NCBI GenBank assembly: GCA_964604165.1
Contig: CAZRYF010000005.1
Span: 76,144 to 140,143, forward strand
Direction: 5' to 3'
Length of the DNA stretch: 64,000 nt
DNA from: JAYZDK01 sp964604165
GTDB lineage: Bacteria; Myxococcota_A; UBA796; CAJQPC01
A model generated the notes under the pieces. That model was not told where the DNA came from and ran no database searches. It saw only the letters and a program-made list of their open reading frames with translations. This document shows positions 15,679 through 24,073 of the stretch, one piece after another. Made by a program: the position numbers and the translations under genes. Position 1 is the stretch's first letter; every line of letters starts with the position of its first letter.

Positions 15679-16965
15679 CTACACTGCCTCTGGCGCGCCC
15701 GATGCAAACGCTCTCACCCTGGGGTCTTCCCGAAAGTGGGCATCCACCACCAAACGGCGACGAACCCCCGTATCGAGGTGATCCCAGACCCGCGCCGGGA
15801 TCCCGTCTCCTGCCCACCAGACGTGAAACTCCTCCGCCAGGGTGTCTCGAAGAAAGTCCACGCGTCCTCGGTGTATTTCTTGACCGGAATCGTCAATTGC
15901 TGTGATCCCCGTCATTTCAGACATTTCCCCGTCGTGGGCGGTTTCGGTTCTCTTCTTGCGACGGGCCCTGGAGAAATCAAGGCGAACCACCCCGTTGGGG
16001 GCATGAAAGCGAACGAGGTCTCTCACGAGCTGCTGGTGTACAACCCGGCGAAGATCGGGTCCCATTGCGGCCAGGGCAGCGGTGTTCTGCTCCAGATCGG
16101 CCGGGTGGGGGCCCGGGCTCCGCTTTGCATAGACGGGCCCAGGGTCCACTGCCTGCGGAGCCGAGGCGTGAGGCACTGGAAGATCGAGCGCCGTCTCCAG
16201 TCGATCGGTGGGCACCCAACCCAGGGTGCTTCGGGTGGTCATCGCATCGACGCTGATGTCCCCGGGAGGCAGGGCAGCAAAGGCTGTCTTGCGGCGGCGG
16301 GTGTTGCGAACGAGCGGTCGAATCAGCGCATTCAGTTCCTCGCCAGAGTAGGTCTGGGCCCCTCCTATACAGGGAGCCCGACCCGGAACAAAGCTGTCCA
16401 GGTGGTCCAGAATGCTCCGGGCCACCTCAGTGCGTGAGGCCGGCGCGTAGCGGGAGGCAGAACGAAAGAGGTAGGGGGCACCTCCATCGGGTGGCCAGAC
16501 ATGGCCTTCGATGATTTCGTCGAGGTAGCAGCTGATGCGCAGAAGCCCCCAGGGGCCGTCGGCGCTGCGCACTCGTTCATCCAGGTGGAAGCTCATGCGG
16601 TTGAAGCGAGAGGGAGACCAGCGAAAGGCACCCATGACCGTCACGTGGAGAATCCCCGTGGCGCCCGCAGCGGTCGCAGCTCGAATGATGTTTGCGGCGG
16701 CGTGCTTTTTGTACAGGGGTGCGTCTGGTCCGGCTGTGCGGGGGTCAATGCAGGAGATCACCCGGGTGGCACCGCAAAGGACTGCGCCGAGGGAGGCGGG
16801 CTGATCGGCATCTGCAAAGGAAACGCATTGGATCGGCAGCGCCTTGTTCAGGCGGCTGACGTCTCGATCGGAGCGGGCAATGGCGCGGACCTCGAGTCCC
16901 CGCCGAATTGCCTCTTTGACTACCTCAGACCCCGTGCGTCCGTTTGCTCCAAAAACTACCAGCAT
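15679..16965 (-). CDS. NAD(P)-binding (NmrA-like) protein with unknown C-terminal domain
   Basis: The 428-residue protein starts with a Rossmann fold, MLVVFGANGRTGSEVVKEA, the GxxGxxG motif of NmrA/atypical short-chain dehydrogenases. ARSDRD after the second strand suggests NADP(H). TGILHVTVMGAFRW takes the place of the usual Ser/Tyr-Lys catalytic region, so the redox role is unsure. After a Pro-rich linker near residue 290, the last 130 residues include EEFHVWWAGDGIPARVWDHL and a basic stretch (RARRKKRT), with no family I recognise. The gene stands alone between lipoprotein genes. It may be a redox sensor or reductase. Confidence 0.68.
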   Translation of the reverse strand: MLVVFGANGRTGSEVVKEAIRRGLEVRAIARSDRDVSRLNKALPIQCVSFADADQPASLGAVLCGATRVISCIDPRTAGPDAPLYKKHAAANIIRAATAAGATGILHVTVMGAFRWSPSRFNRMSFHLDERVRSADGPWGLLRISCYLDEIIEGHVWPPDGGAPYLFRSASRYAPASRTEVARSILDHLDSFVPGRAPCIGGAQTYSGEELNALIRPLVRNTRRRKTAFAALPPGDISVDAMTTRSTLGWVPTDRLETALDLPVPHASAPQAVDPGPVYAKRSPGPHPADLEQNTAALAAMGPDLRRVVHQQLVRDLVRFHAPNGVVRLDFSRARRKKRTETAHDGEMSEMTGITAIDDSGQEIHRGRVDFLRDTLAEEFHVWWAGDGIPARVWDHLDTGVRRRLVVDAHFREDPRVRAFASGAPEAV

Positions 16966-16999
16966 GAAGAAATGCTAACCCACGGGGAGCCTCAGGGGG

Positions 17000-19021
17000 C
17001 TACTCGCAGGCGGTCTCCAACGATTCGGACTGGTTGTTTTCTTCATCGCACTCGAGAATCCAGCCTGCCCCCTGACCATCGTCATCTGCCACCAGGCGGA
17101 GCTCTGCCCCTTCGGTTTGGGTGGAATCAAGCGGAATCACAATGCCTGGGCTGGTCTGTCCAGGAAGAACGGGACCACTCAGGGCGGCGGTGTGCAAGAC
17201 CTCATCGATGCCGTCTCGCATGGCGTACAAGGTGAGTTGGGTCTGGGCGGGAAGGGGGTCAGTGCCCTCGTTTCCAAGGCGCACCACCACGGAGAGCTGG
17301 TTGTCATCGCAGTTGTCCATGCAGACGCCTTCAAGGAGGGGCACAGCATCCGGCAACAAACCATGGCCCAGGTTCACCAGGGTGCCTGCCCGAAAGGAGT
17401 TGTACTGGGGCCAGTTCGCTGCAGCGGGGCTGGGGATCTGCATGTCCTCCTGGATGTTGGTGATGCTGTAGGCGTGTTGGTTCCAAACGGTGCGGGCGGG
17501 GCGCCAGGAGTTGTTGGCGCTGCCCAAGACCGTCAGGCCTGCAGCGCCGCCGGGCACGTGGTCGCCCCCGTGGGCCACGACGATCTCGGCCCGGCCGTCC
17601 CCATCTACGTCGGCGATGACAGGGTACTCGTGGAGTGTGCGGGAGGTGTGGTTGGGATCGGTGTACCGGATGACCCCTGTTTGACCGTCAAAGACATACA
17701 GGGCGGTCTCATCTCCGTAGAGAATCTCCGACTTTCCGTTGCCATCAAAGTCGAAGACGGAAGAGCCGGTGGCATGGGAGGAGGCGTCGGTGACTTCCCG
17801 TTTCCACAGAACGGTTCCGTCCGCCTCGTAGACCGCGTAGTAGTCCGCATCGGCGATTCCAATCTCGACCTGGCCATCGTTGTCCATGTCCGCGAGCGTG
17901 GGAGGGCCGCCGTTGCCGGAACCCGCAAGGGAAAAGGAGGCGGTTTCATGGCAGTTGCGATCCATGATGTGCACGGTCCCGCCGCCGACCGTGACGAGAT
18001 CACCTGTGCCATCGTTGTCCAAGTCTGCGACGGCTGGGAAACCATCCAGCTCGTCCATGCGGCTGCAGCGATGGGCTCCGGTGGACTCGTGGATCGACTG
18101 GCCGGTAATGACCTCCATCGGTCCATCTCCGTCCAGGTCAGCTGCGAAGGACTGGAATCCGATGTCGTCGTAGGCTGCAAACGTTCCTTTGCCAAACACC
18201 AGCTCCCAGGCGAGCTCCCCGGTGGAACCGTGAATCACCAGGGGACCCAGGATCACCTCCACCGTGCCGTCTCCCTCCAGGTCTGCGAGGGCGGGGGAGT
18301 GGCCTCCGCATCGAACCTGGGGCTCGGTCAAGGCCCAGTCCAGCTCCCCCTCGTGGGTAAACGCGGCCACCACGCACTTGTTTGGATCGATCATCCGGAC
18401 CGGCTCCTCCCCCGTGTCCGGTGGCGGCCCGGGTTCCTCTGGCTGGATGTTTGGGATGGCCTGGGCGACTGCGACCACCTCTGGAAGCCCATCGCCGTCG
18501 ATATCTCCCAGGGCGATGTTGGAGTATTGGTAGGGGTGGAAGTCCAGGTCGCCAACCACGACCCGGGACAAGGTCCGATGGACATCGCCCGTGGCCCCGT
18601 CCTGGATTCGAATCACCCCATGAAGGTGGCCCGCCCCAAGTCCCTCATCGGCGATGCTGGCGATGTCCGGCGTGTCGGCGGCATCGATGACGCCATCGGC
18701 GTTGTCGTCGGTGAGTTGGCCCACCACAGGGACCATCAACACCTCCCGGAAAGTCCCCATCTCCAAGAAAGTGTCCTTGGCCCACTCCACGACCATGTCC
18801 AGATCCGAGGTCTGATTCACGACACAGGACTCATCTTTCCCGACCCGCGTGGATCGTGCCACCTGCGTTTCGTCGCAGACGTCTATGTCCAGACCCATCA
18901 CCGAGTTGGCGCGGTAGATGGCGGTGTCATGACCTCCTTCGGATCCAGGGGGATCCTTGAGGTCTACCCCATAGTCAATGCAGCCTCCCCCCCAACCCGC
19001 CAGGACGATCAGCCACGTCAT
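17000..19021 (-). CDS. FG-GAP repeat lipoprotein
   Basis: A 673-residue exported protein. The N-terminal signal ends GWGGGC (Cys14), a short lipoprotein signal. Repeated calcium-loop blades are visible: DIDGDGLPEVV, DLEGDGTVEVI, DLDGDGPMEVI, DLDNDGTGDLV, DMDNDGQVEIG, DFDGNGKSEIL and DVDGDGRAEIV. They predict a seven- or eight-bladed propeller, followed by a beta-rich domain with CMDNCDDN and a C-terminal Cys. Such proteins are common in myxobacterial surface proteomes; the ligand is unknown. ATG 19021 forms an ATGA overlap with the TM2 protein gene upstream. The longer frame to 19387 duplicates that gene's DNA and was rejected. Confidence 0.83.
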   Translation of the reverse strand: MTWLIVLAGWGGGCIDYGVDLKDPPGSEGGHDTAIYRANSVMGLDIDVCDETQVARSTRVGKDESCVVNQTSDLDMVVEWAKDTFLEMGTFREVLMVPVVGQLTDDNADGVIDAADTPDIASIADEGLGAGHLHGVIRIQDGATGDVHRTLSRVVVGDLDFHPYQYSNIALGDIDGDGLPEVVAVAQAIPNIQPEEPGPPPDTGEEPVRMIDPNKCVVAAFTHEGELDWALTEPQVRCGGHSPALADLEGDGTVEVILGPLVIHGSTGELAWELVFGKGTFAAYDDIGFQSFAADLDGDGPMEVITGQSIHESTGAHRCSRMDELDGFPAVADLDNDGTGDLVTVGGGTVHIMDRNCHETASFSLAGSGNGGPPTLADMDNDGQVEIGIADADYYAVYEADGTVLWKREVTDASSHATGSSVFDFDGNGKSEILYGDETALYVFDGQTGVIRYTDPNHTSRTLHEYPVIADVDGDGRAEIVVAHGGDHVPGGAAGLTVLGSANNSWRPARTVWNQHAYSITNIQEDMQIPSPAAANWPQYNSFRAGTLVNLGHGLLPDAVPLLEGVCMDNCDDNQLSVVVRLGNEGTDPLPAQTQLTLYAMRDGIDEVLHTAALSGPVLPGQTSPGIVIPLDSTQTEGAELRLVADDDGQGAGWILECDEENNQSESLETACE

Positions 19022-19380
19022 TCGCCCTCCAGGAGCCGGCTCTTCTGGGCTTGAAACTCTGAGTCGCTTAAGGCTCCGTCTTTGTGAAGACGGTGCAAGC
19101 GCTCCAATTCTGCTCCGGGGGAGGTCGCTGGAACTTGGACGGTCACCTGCTGGGTCAGGCCCGGAGGCCCTGAGGTCGGGGTGTTGTAGAGGGCGTCGAA
19201 CGCTTCCTGGCTCATTGAAAGGATGCGGACTCCGTCGAAGAGGCCCAGCAGGGCTGGGAGTCCCGTGGGGGCAAAGACCAAAGAGACCACGCCGATTCCG
19301 GCTTGTCCCAGATAGAAGCGGTGGGCTCCAACCACCCCCAGGAAGAGCGCGAGGATGCCGGCGGTGACCGGGTCCCTCAT
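19018..19380 (-). CDS. TM2 domain protein with SHOCT-like tail
   Basis: A 120-residue protein. Residues 1-55 form the TM2 domain: two helices with GAHRFYLGQAGIGVV and FDGVRIL near the second. A Gln/Pro-rich linker leads to ELERLHRLHKDGALSDSEFQAQKSRLL, a SHOCT-type motif typical of short C-terminal helices. Function is unknown for both. It lies between a helix-turn-helix-like membrane protein and the FG-GAP lipoprotein with 4 bp overlaps on both sides, so the three are one translational unit. Confidence 0.85.
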   Translation of the reverse strand: MRDPVTAGILALFLGVVGAHRFYLGQAGIGVVSLVFAPTGLPALLGLFDGVRILSMSQEAFDALYNTPTSGPPGLTQQVTVQVPATSPGAELERLHRLHKDGALSDSEFQAQKSRLLEGE

Positions 19381-19886
19381 GGGTCATCCTGGCGTTCTAC
19401 GCGCTCTTGGAGGCTCAGGGGGCGCCCCCCTCCTGGAGAGATCCGGTAGAAGAACTCCCCGGTGTCCGTGTTCAATTTTTCCTGCACTTCGCCGCGCTGT
19501 TCGAGGGCTGCCAAGGTGCACACGATCTCGTTCTCGGTCAGCCCGCTCGTGCGCACAAGCCCGGACACGCTGGTGTCGTCCCCGTCCAGAAGCGCGAGCA
19601 GCTTCGGGCCGTGCTGTGGTGGGCCCGGGAGAGCGGGCCGCAGGTTGGCTGCCTTTTGCTTGACCAGCCCCAACCCCAGGATTCCTGATCCGAGGGAAAC
19701 CAGGGGCAGGCCGGTGGGTAGGAACCGAAGGGAAAGGGAGAGCATGTTGGCGGGGTCGTACAAGGCAAAGAAGCCGGTGAGAAGGGTCCAGAGCCCTCCT
19801 GCCAGGAACAGGGTTCCCGTGAAAACCCAGGCCAGGGAAGGGCCGGGAACCTGTCCGCCCACTCGAATAAGGGGGCTGATCGCCAT
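19377..19886 (-). CDS. Membrane protein with winged-helix-like C-terminal domain
   Basis: A 169-residue protein from ATG 19886. Two transmembrane helices lie at about residues 17-36 and 50-72. The C-terminal domain (LLALLDGDDTSVSGLVRTSGL, then NEIVCTLAALEQRGEVQE, then FFYRIS) has the helix-turn-helix-wing pattern of a winged helix. A membrane-tethered regulator or a protein-interaction wing are both possible. It is the first gene of a three-gene series with the TM2 and FG-GAP genes. Confidence 0.6.
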   Translation of the reverse strand: MAISPLIRVGGQVPGPSLAWVFTGTLFLAGGLWTLLTGFFALYDPANMLSLSLRFLPTGLPLVSLGSGILGLGLVKQKAANLRPALPGPPQHGPKLLALLDGDDTSVSGLVRTSGLTENEIVCTLAALEQRGEVQEKLNTDTGEFFYRISPGGGRPLSLQERVERQDDP

Positions 19887-19926
19887 GGAGCCTCCCTGAC
19901 AGGTGTCGCATGCAGCCGCGCCGGGG

Positions 19927-20928
19927 TCAAGGACGATTCGCCAAGGACTCGGCAAGCATCTGGGTGAACACGGCCTTTCCGGTCTTTGTCAGGTGGACGT
20001 TGTCCACGAAGTGCGCCTCGGTCAAGCGAGGATCCAAGGTGAAGTCCACCCAGGAGACCTGGTGGTCGTTGAGCCAGCGCCAGGTGGACTCCAGGTGCTG
20101 CTCGAGGGCTAGGGGTTGCTGCCCTGGAATCACGTCTCTCCGACGCTTGTGGCGCACCAGGACCAAGCGCACGCCCGCCTGTTGGGTGGCCTTCACCAAC
20201 AAGGGAAGAAAGGAGCTTGAGAGGTCCAGGCCCAAGGGAGTGGAGACCCCGCTCATCCAGAGGCTCTTGGCTGCGCGGTGGCGGGTGGTCACGGAAAAGG
20301 AAGTCCGCATGGCGTGGTCGAGGGTGTGGGGGCCTTCCAGGCCAAGCCCCTGGGCCAGGGCTGCCTTGAGCGAGTCGTTGACCTCTTGTTGTGCCAAGAT
20401 GCGGCTCTCCTGGTTCAGGAAGCGGATTTGCTCAAAGGCTCTCCAGGTCCACTGTCCAAGTTTCGCCTCCAGGCGGGCACCGGGTGAGGCGGCCGGATGG
20501 GCGGAGAACGCACGCTGCCAGAGTTCTGGTTCTGGGCCCGCCACATGCTCCATAAGCGCCGGACGCCACGGGCCGTCCACCCGGTATCGCGGGGCGGACA
20601 GCAGGTGATCCGTGAAGATCAACACCACGGTCGAGGGGGGATCCACGAGGATTCTGTTTTTGAGCACCAGGTACCACCAGGCAGATCCCGCCCCGTCGCG
20701 CCAGGCGGTGCCCACACGGACACCCAGACTGGCAGCCAGCGCTGCGGGATCCACCCCGTTGCCCACCACGCTGTTTCCCAGCACCACCAGGTCCGGGTCC
20801 AAGAGGAGGCCGTGGTGACGCGCCTTCCACTCTTTGTGGGGCACAAAGGTAGACGGCTGGGCGGGCGGTGTGGCCCACCAGGCCATGCCAAGAACGAGGG
20901 GAAAGGCAAGAGCGAAGAAACGGGGCAC
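19927..20928 (-). CDS. SGNH-like partner of MBOAT acyltransferase
   Basis: A 333-residue protein with an N-terminal signal anchor (RFFALAFPLVLGMAWW) and an extracytoplasmic domain. VVLGNSVVGNG resembles the SGNH nucleophile block and DNVHLTKTG gives the Asp-x-x-His block, as in AlgX/AlgJ/DltD-type proteins. The gene begins 2 bp after the MBOAT gene; GTG 20928 gives a typical anchor. By analogy with AlgI-AlgJ/X and DltB-DltD pairs, it should transfer acyl groups delivered by the MBOAT onto a surface polymer. The acceptor is unknown. An upstream ATG at 20997 would overlap the MBOAT gene and was not used. Confidence 0.75.
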   Translation of the reverse strand: MPRFFALAFPLVLGMAWWATPPAQPSTFVPHKEWKARHHGLLLDPDLVVLGNSVVGNGVDPAALAASLGVRVGTAWRDGAGSAWWYLVLKNRILVDPPSTVVLIFTDHLLSAPRYRVDGPWRPALMEHVAGPEPELWQRAFSAHPAASPGARLEAKLGQWTWRAFEQIRFLNQESRILAQQEVNDSLKAALAQGLGLEGPHTLDHAMRTSFSVTTRHRAAKSLWMSGVSTPLGLDLSSSFLPLLVKATQQAGVRLVLVRHKRRRDVIPGQQPLALEQHLESTWRWLNDHQVSWVDFTLDPRLTEAHFVDNVHLTKTGKAVFTQMLAESLANRP

Positions 20929-20930
20929 GT

Positions 20931-22304
20931 TTAGAACCGAAAGTAGAGGAAGTCGCCGCGAAGGCCTGGGGAGAGCACGAAGCAGGCAGCCAGACACGCT
21001 GCGGAAAAGGCGGCGCGAAGCGCTGGATGTTCGAACCGCTTGCAGAGGGCCTCCGCCGCCCAGAAGAGAGAGAACAGGACCCCTCCAGCAAGGAGAAGGG
21101 CGGACGCCAGCCAGTCACTTGGGCGGGGGGCGGTGACCACGGCTTCCCCCAGCCAGGACAGGGAGGGGGATCGAAAGATCGCCAGGCTCACAAAGATCAC
21201 AAGCAATGTCCCTGCGTGGCCGAGGATGGCTTGCCCCTTGTGGGCGGGGATCCAGCGGGCATTCCAACCGATGCGGTGTCCCACAAAGAGTGCCAGCCCG
21301 TTGAAGAGACCGAATGCGACAAAAGTCCAGGCGGCTCCGTGCCACAGTCCGGCCAGTCCCATCGTGATCCCCATGGCCCAAGCGAAACGTGCCGCTGAGG
21401 GCTGGCGAGAACCGCCCAGAGGGATGTAGACGTAGTCTCGGAACCACTGGGACATCGAGATATGCCAGCGGCGCCAGTAGTCGGAGGGGGAGCGGGCTGC
21501 GTAGGGGGCTCGGAAGTTCTCTACCAGGTCGATTCCCAGGAGTTTTGCGCTGCCCCGTGCGATGTCCGTGTACCCGGAAAAGTCCGCCAGGAGCTGGGCC
21601 CCGAAGAGAAGAGCGCCGGTGGCCACCAGGAGCACCGAAGGGTCCCCGGCGCTGAAGACCTTCTCCACCCGGGGGGCCAGGTTGTCGGCCACCACCAATT
21701 TCAAGGTGAAGCCCCGCAACAGCAGGGGCGCGGCCCTCTCCAGGTTCTGCCAACGAGGCGGGCGGTACGCTTCAAGCTGGGGAAGCAGGCGACTTGCTCG
21801 CTCGATCGGACCCGCCACCAGCTGGGGGAAGAAGGAGACAAAAAGCGCGAAATCCACCGGGTTTCGGCAGGGCTCGGTTCGCCCCCTGTAGACGTCGATG
21901 GTGTAGCCCAGGGACTGGAATGTGTAGAAGGAGATTCCCACGGGCAGCACCACGCCCAGGGAAGAGGCGTCCACCTGCCACCCCACGGTGTCCAGGGCAG
22001 CAGCTGCACTCTCCAAGAGAAAGTCCAGGTACTTGAAGGTGGCCAGGAGTCCCAGGTTGGTGGTGAGGCTCAACCCGAGAGCAAGGCGTCGATAGGCCGG
22101 GGCCCGGGCCATTCCCTGTGCGGCCAGGAAGTCCACGGTGGTGGAGGCCAGCAGAAGCCAACAAAACCACGGGTGAATCCACCCATAGAATCCGTAGCTG
22201 GCCCCGACCAAGAGGGCATTCTGCCATCGGCGCCGTGGCAGCAGCGCAGAGCCTGCGGCCATGCAGGCAAGAAAGAGGAGAAAGGCCTGGGAATCAAAGC
22301 GCAT
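20931..22304 (-). CDS. MBOAT family O-acyltransferase (AlgI-like)
   Basis: A 457-residue multi-spanning protein with AlgI-type blocks: NLGLLATFKYLDFLLES, LPVGISFYTFQSLGYTIDVYRG, FPQLVAGPIERASRLLPQL, FFRDYVYIPLGGSR-like WFRDYVYIPLGGSR, and GLWHGAAWTFVAFGLFNG carrying the conserved His. Members move acyl groups across the inner membrane for acetylation of alginate, cellulose or other glycans. It lies 12 bp downstream of the acyl-CoA dehydrogenase and 2 bp upstream of the SGNH partner, so the trio is likely one operon. The polymer modified is not indicated. Confidence 0.93.
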   Translation of the reverse strand: MRFDSQAFLLFLACMAAGSALLPRRRWQNALLVGASYGFYGWIHPWFCWLLLASTTVDFLAAQGMARAPAYRRLALGLSLTTNLGLLATFKYLDFLLESAAAALDTVGWQVDASSLGVVLPVGISFYTFQSLGYTIDVYRGRTEPCRNPVDFALFVSFFPQLVAGPIERASRLLPQLEAYRPPRWQNLERAAPLLLRGFTLKLVVADNLAPRVEKVFSAGDPSVLLVATGALLFGAQLLADFSGYTDIARGSAKLLGIDLVENFRAPYAARSPSDYWRRWHISMSQWFRDYVYIPLGGSRQPSAARFAWAMGITMGLAGLWHGAAWTFVAFGLFNGLALFVGHRIGWNARWIPAHKGQAILGHAGTLLVIFVSLAIFRSPSLSWLGEAVVTAPRPSDWLASALLLAGGVLFSLFWAAEALCKRFEHPALRAAFSAACLAACFVLSPGLRGDFLYFRF

Positions 22305-22316
22305 GGGGCGCGGGGG

Positions 22317-23981
22317 TCAGCCGGTGGCGAGCAGTTGGCTGTCTTTGGGATCGGGGCCGCCCAGGCTGCCCTTTTGGTCCTGGGCAAACCGACGGGCTGC
22401 CGCAGCGGCGCGGCCACCCTTTCCGTGGTCGAGGGCCCACTGGGCATGGGCGCAGAGACCGGAGAGCTGGAAGGAGCGGCCGAGGGCAAGGGCCAACCGT
22501 CGTGCGCCGGCTTCCTGGCCCTCTGCCGTGGTTGCGTGCCTGGCGAGCCAGTCCTTCGCCTGGTTGAAAGCGGCGATCGACTGGGCAGCGGGTGCGGCCA
22601 GGGAGGCATCGGTGGCGCTTTGGCACCCTCTGCGCACCGCCTCCTCCAGGGCTTCGAGCGTGCCTTCGGTCGCGAGGGCCCGAAGGGTGTCCAGGGAGAG
22701 CACGTTGGTGGTGCCTTCCCAAATCGGCAAGACCTGGGCATCCGCCAGGAGCCTCGGCAACCCGGTGTCCTCCACGTACCCAGCACCTCCGAAGCACTCG
22801 AGGGTCTCCGAGGCCAAAGTCACGGCTTGGCGGGCCGTGGTGAGCTTTGCAATCGGGGTCAGTACCCGGGCCAGCGCCCGGTCGGCATCCGAGGCGGAGT
22901 CGGTCTCCAAACGACCCAGAAGGCCCACACAATGCCAGGCAAGGTGAAAGGCGGCCTCGTAGGAGGCTTGCATCTGAGCAAGGGTGTCCCGGTGCAGGGG
23001 TTTCTGGTCGAGGGTCGAGCCAAAGGCGGTGCGGCGGGTTGCAAAGTCCCGAGCCAGGGCGATGCCGCGCCGCATGCCCCAGACCGCGGCCATGGCGTTC
23101 CAGGTGCGGGTCACGTTCAACATGGGGGCGATGTTCCGGACACCGTTGCCTGTGCCGCATACCAGAGAGGCAACACAGCCCTCCAGTTGGAGTTCAGCGG
23201 TGGGAACTTTTCGGGTTCCCAGCTTGTCCTTGAGGCGGCGAATGGTGAGGCCATTCAATGCACCCGAGGCGTCTCGAGTCTCCAGGTAGAAGAGAGCCAA
23301 CCCGCGCCCTCCCTCGGGGTTTTTTTCGGGCCGTGCCAAGGTCAGCGCCATCTCAGAGGTGGTGGCTGAGGTGAACCACTTGTTTCCAAACAGCTTCCAG
23401 CTACCGTTCTGCTCCACCGCGCGAGACAAGGAACGTCCCACGTCTGATCCGCCGGTCTTCTCGGTCATCCACTGACCGCTGGTCCACGAGGTGGTTGGGT
23501 CGCGGGAGGTGAGACGGGGGAGGGCGCGGTCGATGAGGTCGGTGTTGCCGCTCTCCAGCAGTGTGCGGGCGGCACCATCGGTCATGGCGAGAGGGCAAGA
23601 CCACACGTCGAGAGAGGCCTGCACCAAGGAATTCAGGGCAAACTGGTGCAGGCGACTGAAGACACCCTCTTCTTGCTCATAGGCGCAAGCGACAAAGCCG
23701 TGTTCCGCGGTCAACACCTTCGCCCGCTCCCAAAGAGGGCTCAAGGTGATGGCATCCACACGGTTTCCCCAGGCGTCCCAGGTCTGAAGCAGCGGCTCGT
23801 TTTCTCGATCGGTCAGCTGGGCCTCCAGGAGCGTCCCTCCCCCCAGTGCGCCCAGGTGGCGGTACTCCTCGGTGTGCCTGGCTAGAACTTCAGGGGGAAG
23901 CTTGGCTTCCAGATGCTCCCGCAGCAGGGAGTCATCGTCGAATTGGTTGCCGAGGCATGGCGGTTCTTGAATGAAATCCAC
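22317..23981 (-). CDS. AidB-like acyl-CoA dehydrogenase family flavoprotein
   Basis: A 554-residue acyl-CoA dehydrogenase. GQWMTEKTGGSDVG matches the AidB-type flavin-binding block, LKDKLGTRKVPTAELQ the mid-domain, and LECFGGAGYVEDTGLPRLL followed by PIWEGTTNVL the C-terminal domain, all closer to E. coli AidB than to beta-oxidation enzymes. An extra C-terminal helical region of about 130 residues is also AidB-like. AidB binds FAD and DNA and is tied to the alkylation response, but its reaction is unsure. Here it precedes an MBOAT pair. It is divergent from the radical SAM genes, with about 90 bp between. Confidence 0.9.
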   Translation of the reverse strand: MDFIQEPPCLGNQFDDDSLLREHLEAKLPPEVLARHTEEYRHLGALGGGTLLEAQLTDRENEPLLQTWDAWGNRVDAITLSPLWERAKVLTAEHGFVACAYEQEEGVFSRLHQFALNSLVQASLDVWSCPLAMTDGAARTLLESGNTDLIDRALPRLTSRDPTTSWTSGQWMTEKTGGSDVGRSLSRAVEQNGSWKLFGNKWFTSATTSEMALTLARPEKNPEGGRGLALFYLETRDASGALNGLTIRRLKDKLGTRKVPTAELQLEGCVASLVCGTGNGVRNIAPMLNVTRTWNAMAAVWGMRRGIALARDFATRRTAFGSTLDQKPLHRDTLAQMQASYEAAFHLAWHCVGLLGRLETDSASDADRALARVLTPIAKLTTARQAVTLASETLECFGGAGYVEDTGLPRLLADAQVLPIWEGTTNVLSLDTLRALATEGTLEALEEAVRRGCQSATDASLAAPAAQSIAAFNQAKDWLARHATTAEGQEAGARRLALALGRSFQLSGLCAHAQWALDHGKGGRAAAAARRFAQDQKGSLGGPDPKDSQLLATG

Positions 23982-24073
23982 GAGAAAGAGGGTAGTGCCG
24001 ACAGTCCGCCGCGTCCATTCTGGTTGCGGCCTTGGTTGCTTGGGGTAGGCTGGGAAGGGACTGGAGTATAGTC

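Noticed and set aside
17117..19054. Long plus-strand frame opposite the FG-GAP lipoprotein
   Set aside because: The minus strand has calcium-loop repeats and a lipobox; the plus frame is low complexity and unsupported.
21462..23369. Long plus-strand frame opposite the MBOAT and AidB-like genes
   Set aside because: It spans two well-recognised genes on the other strand and has no motifs of its own.
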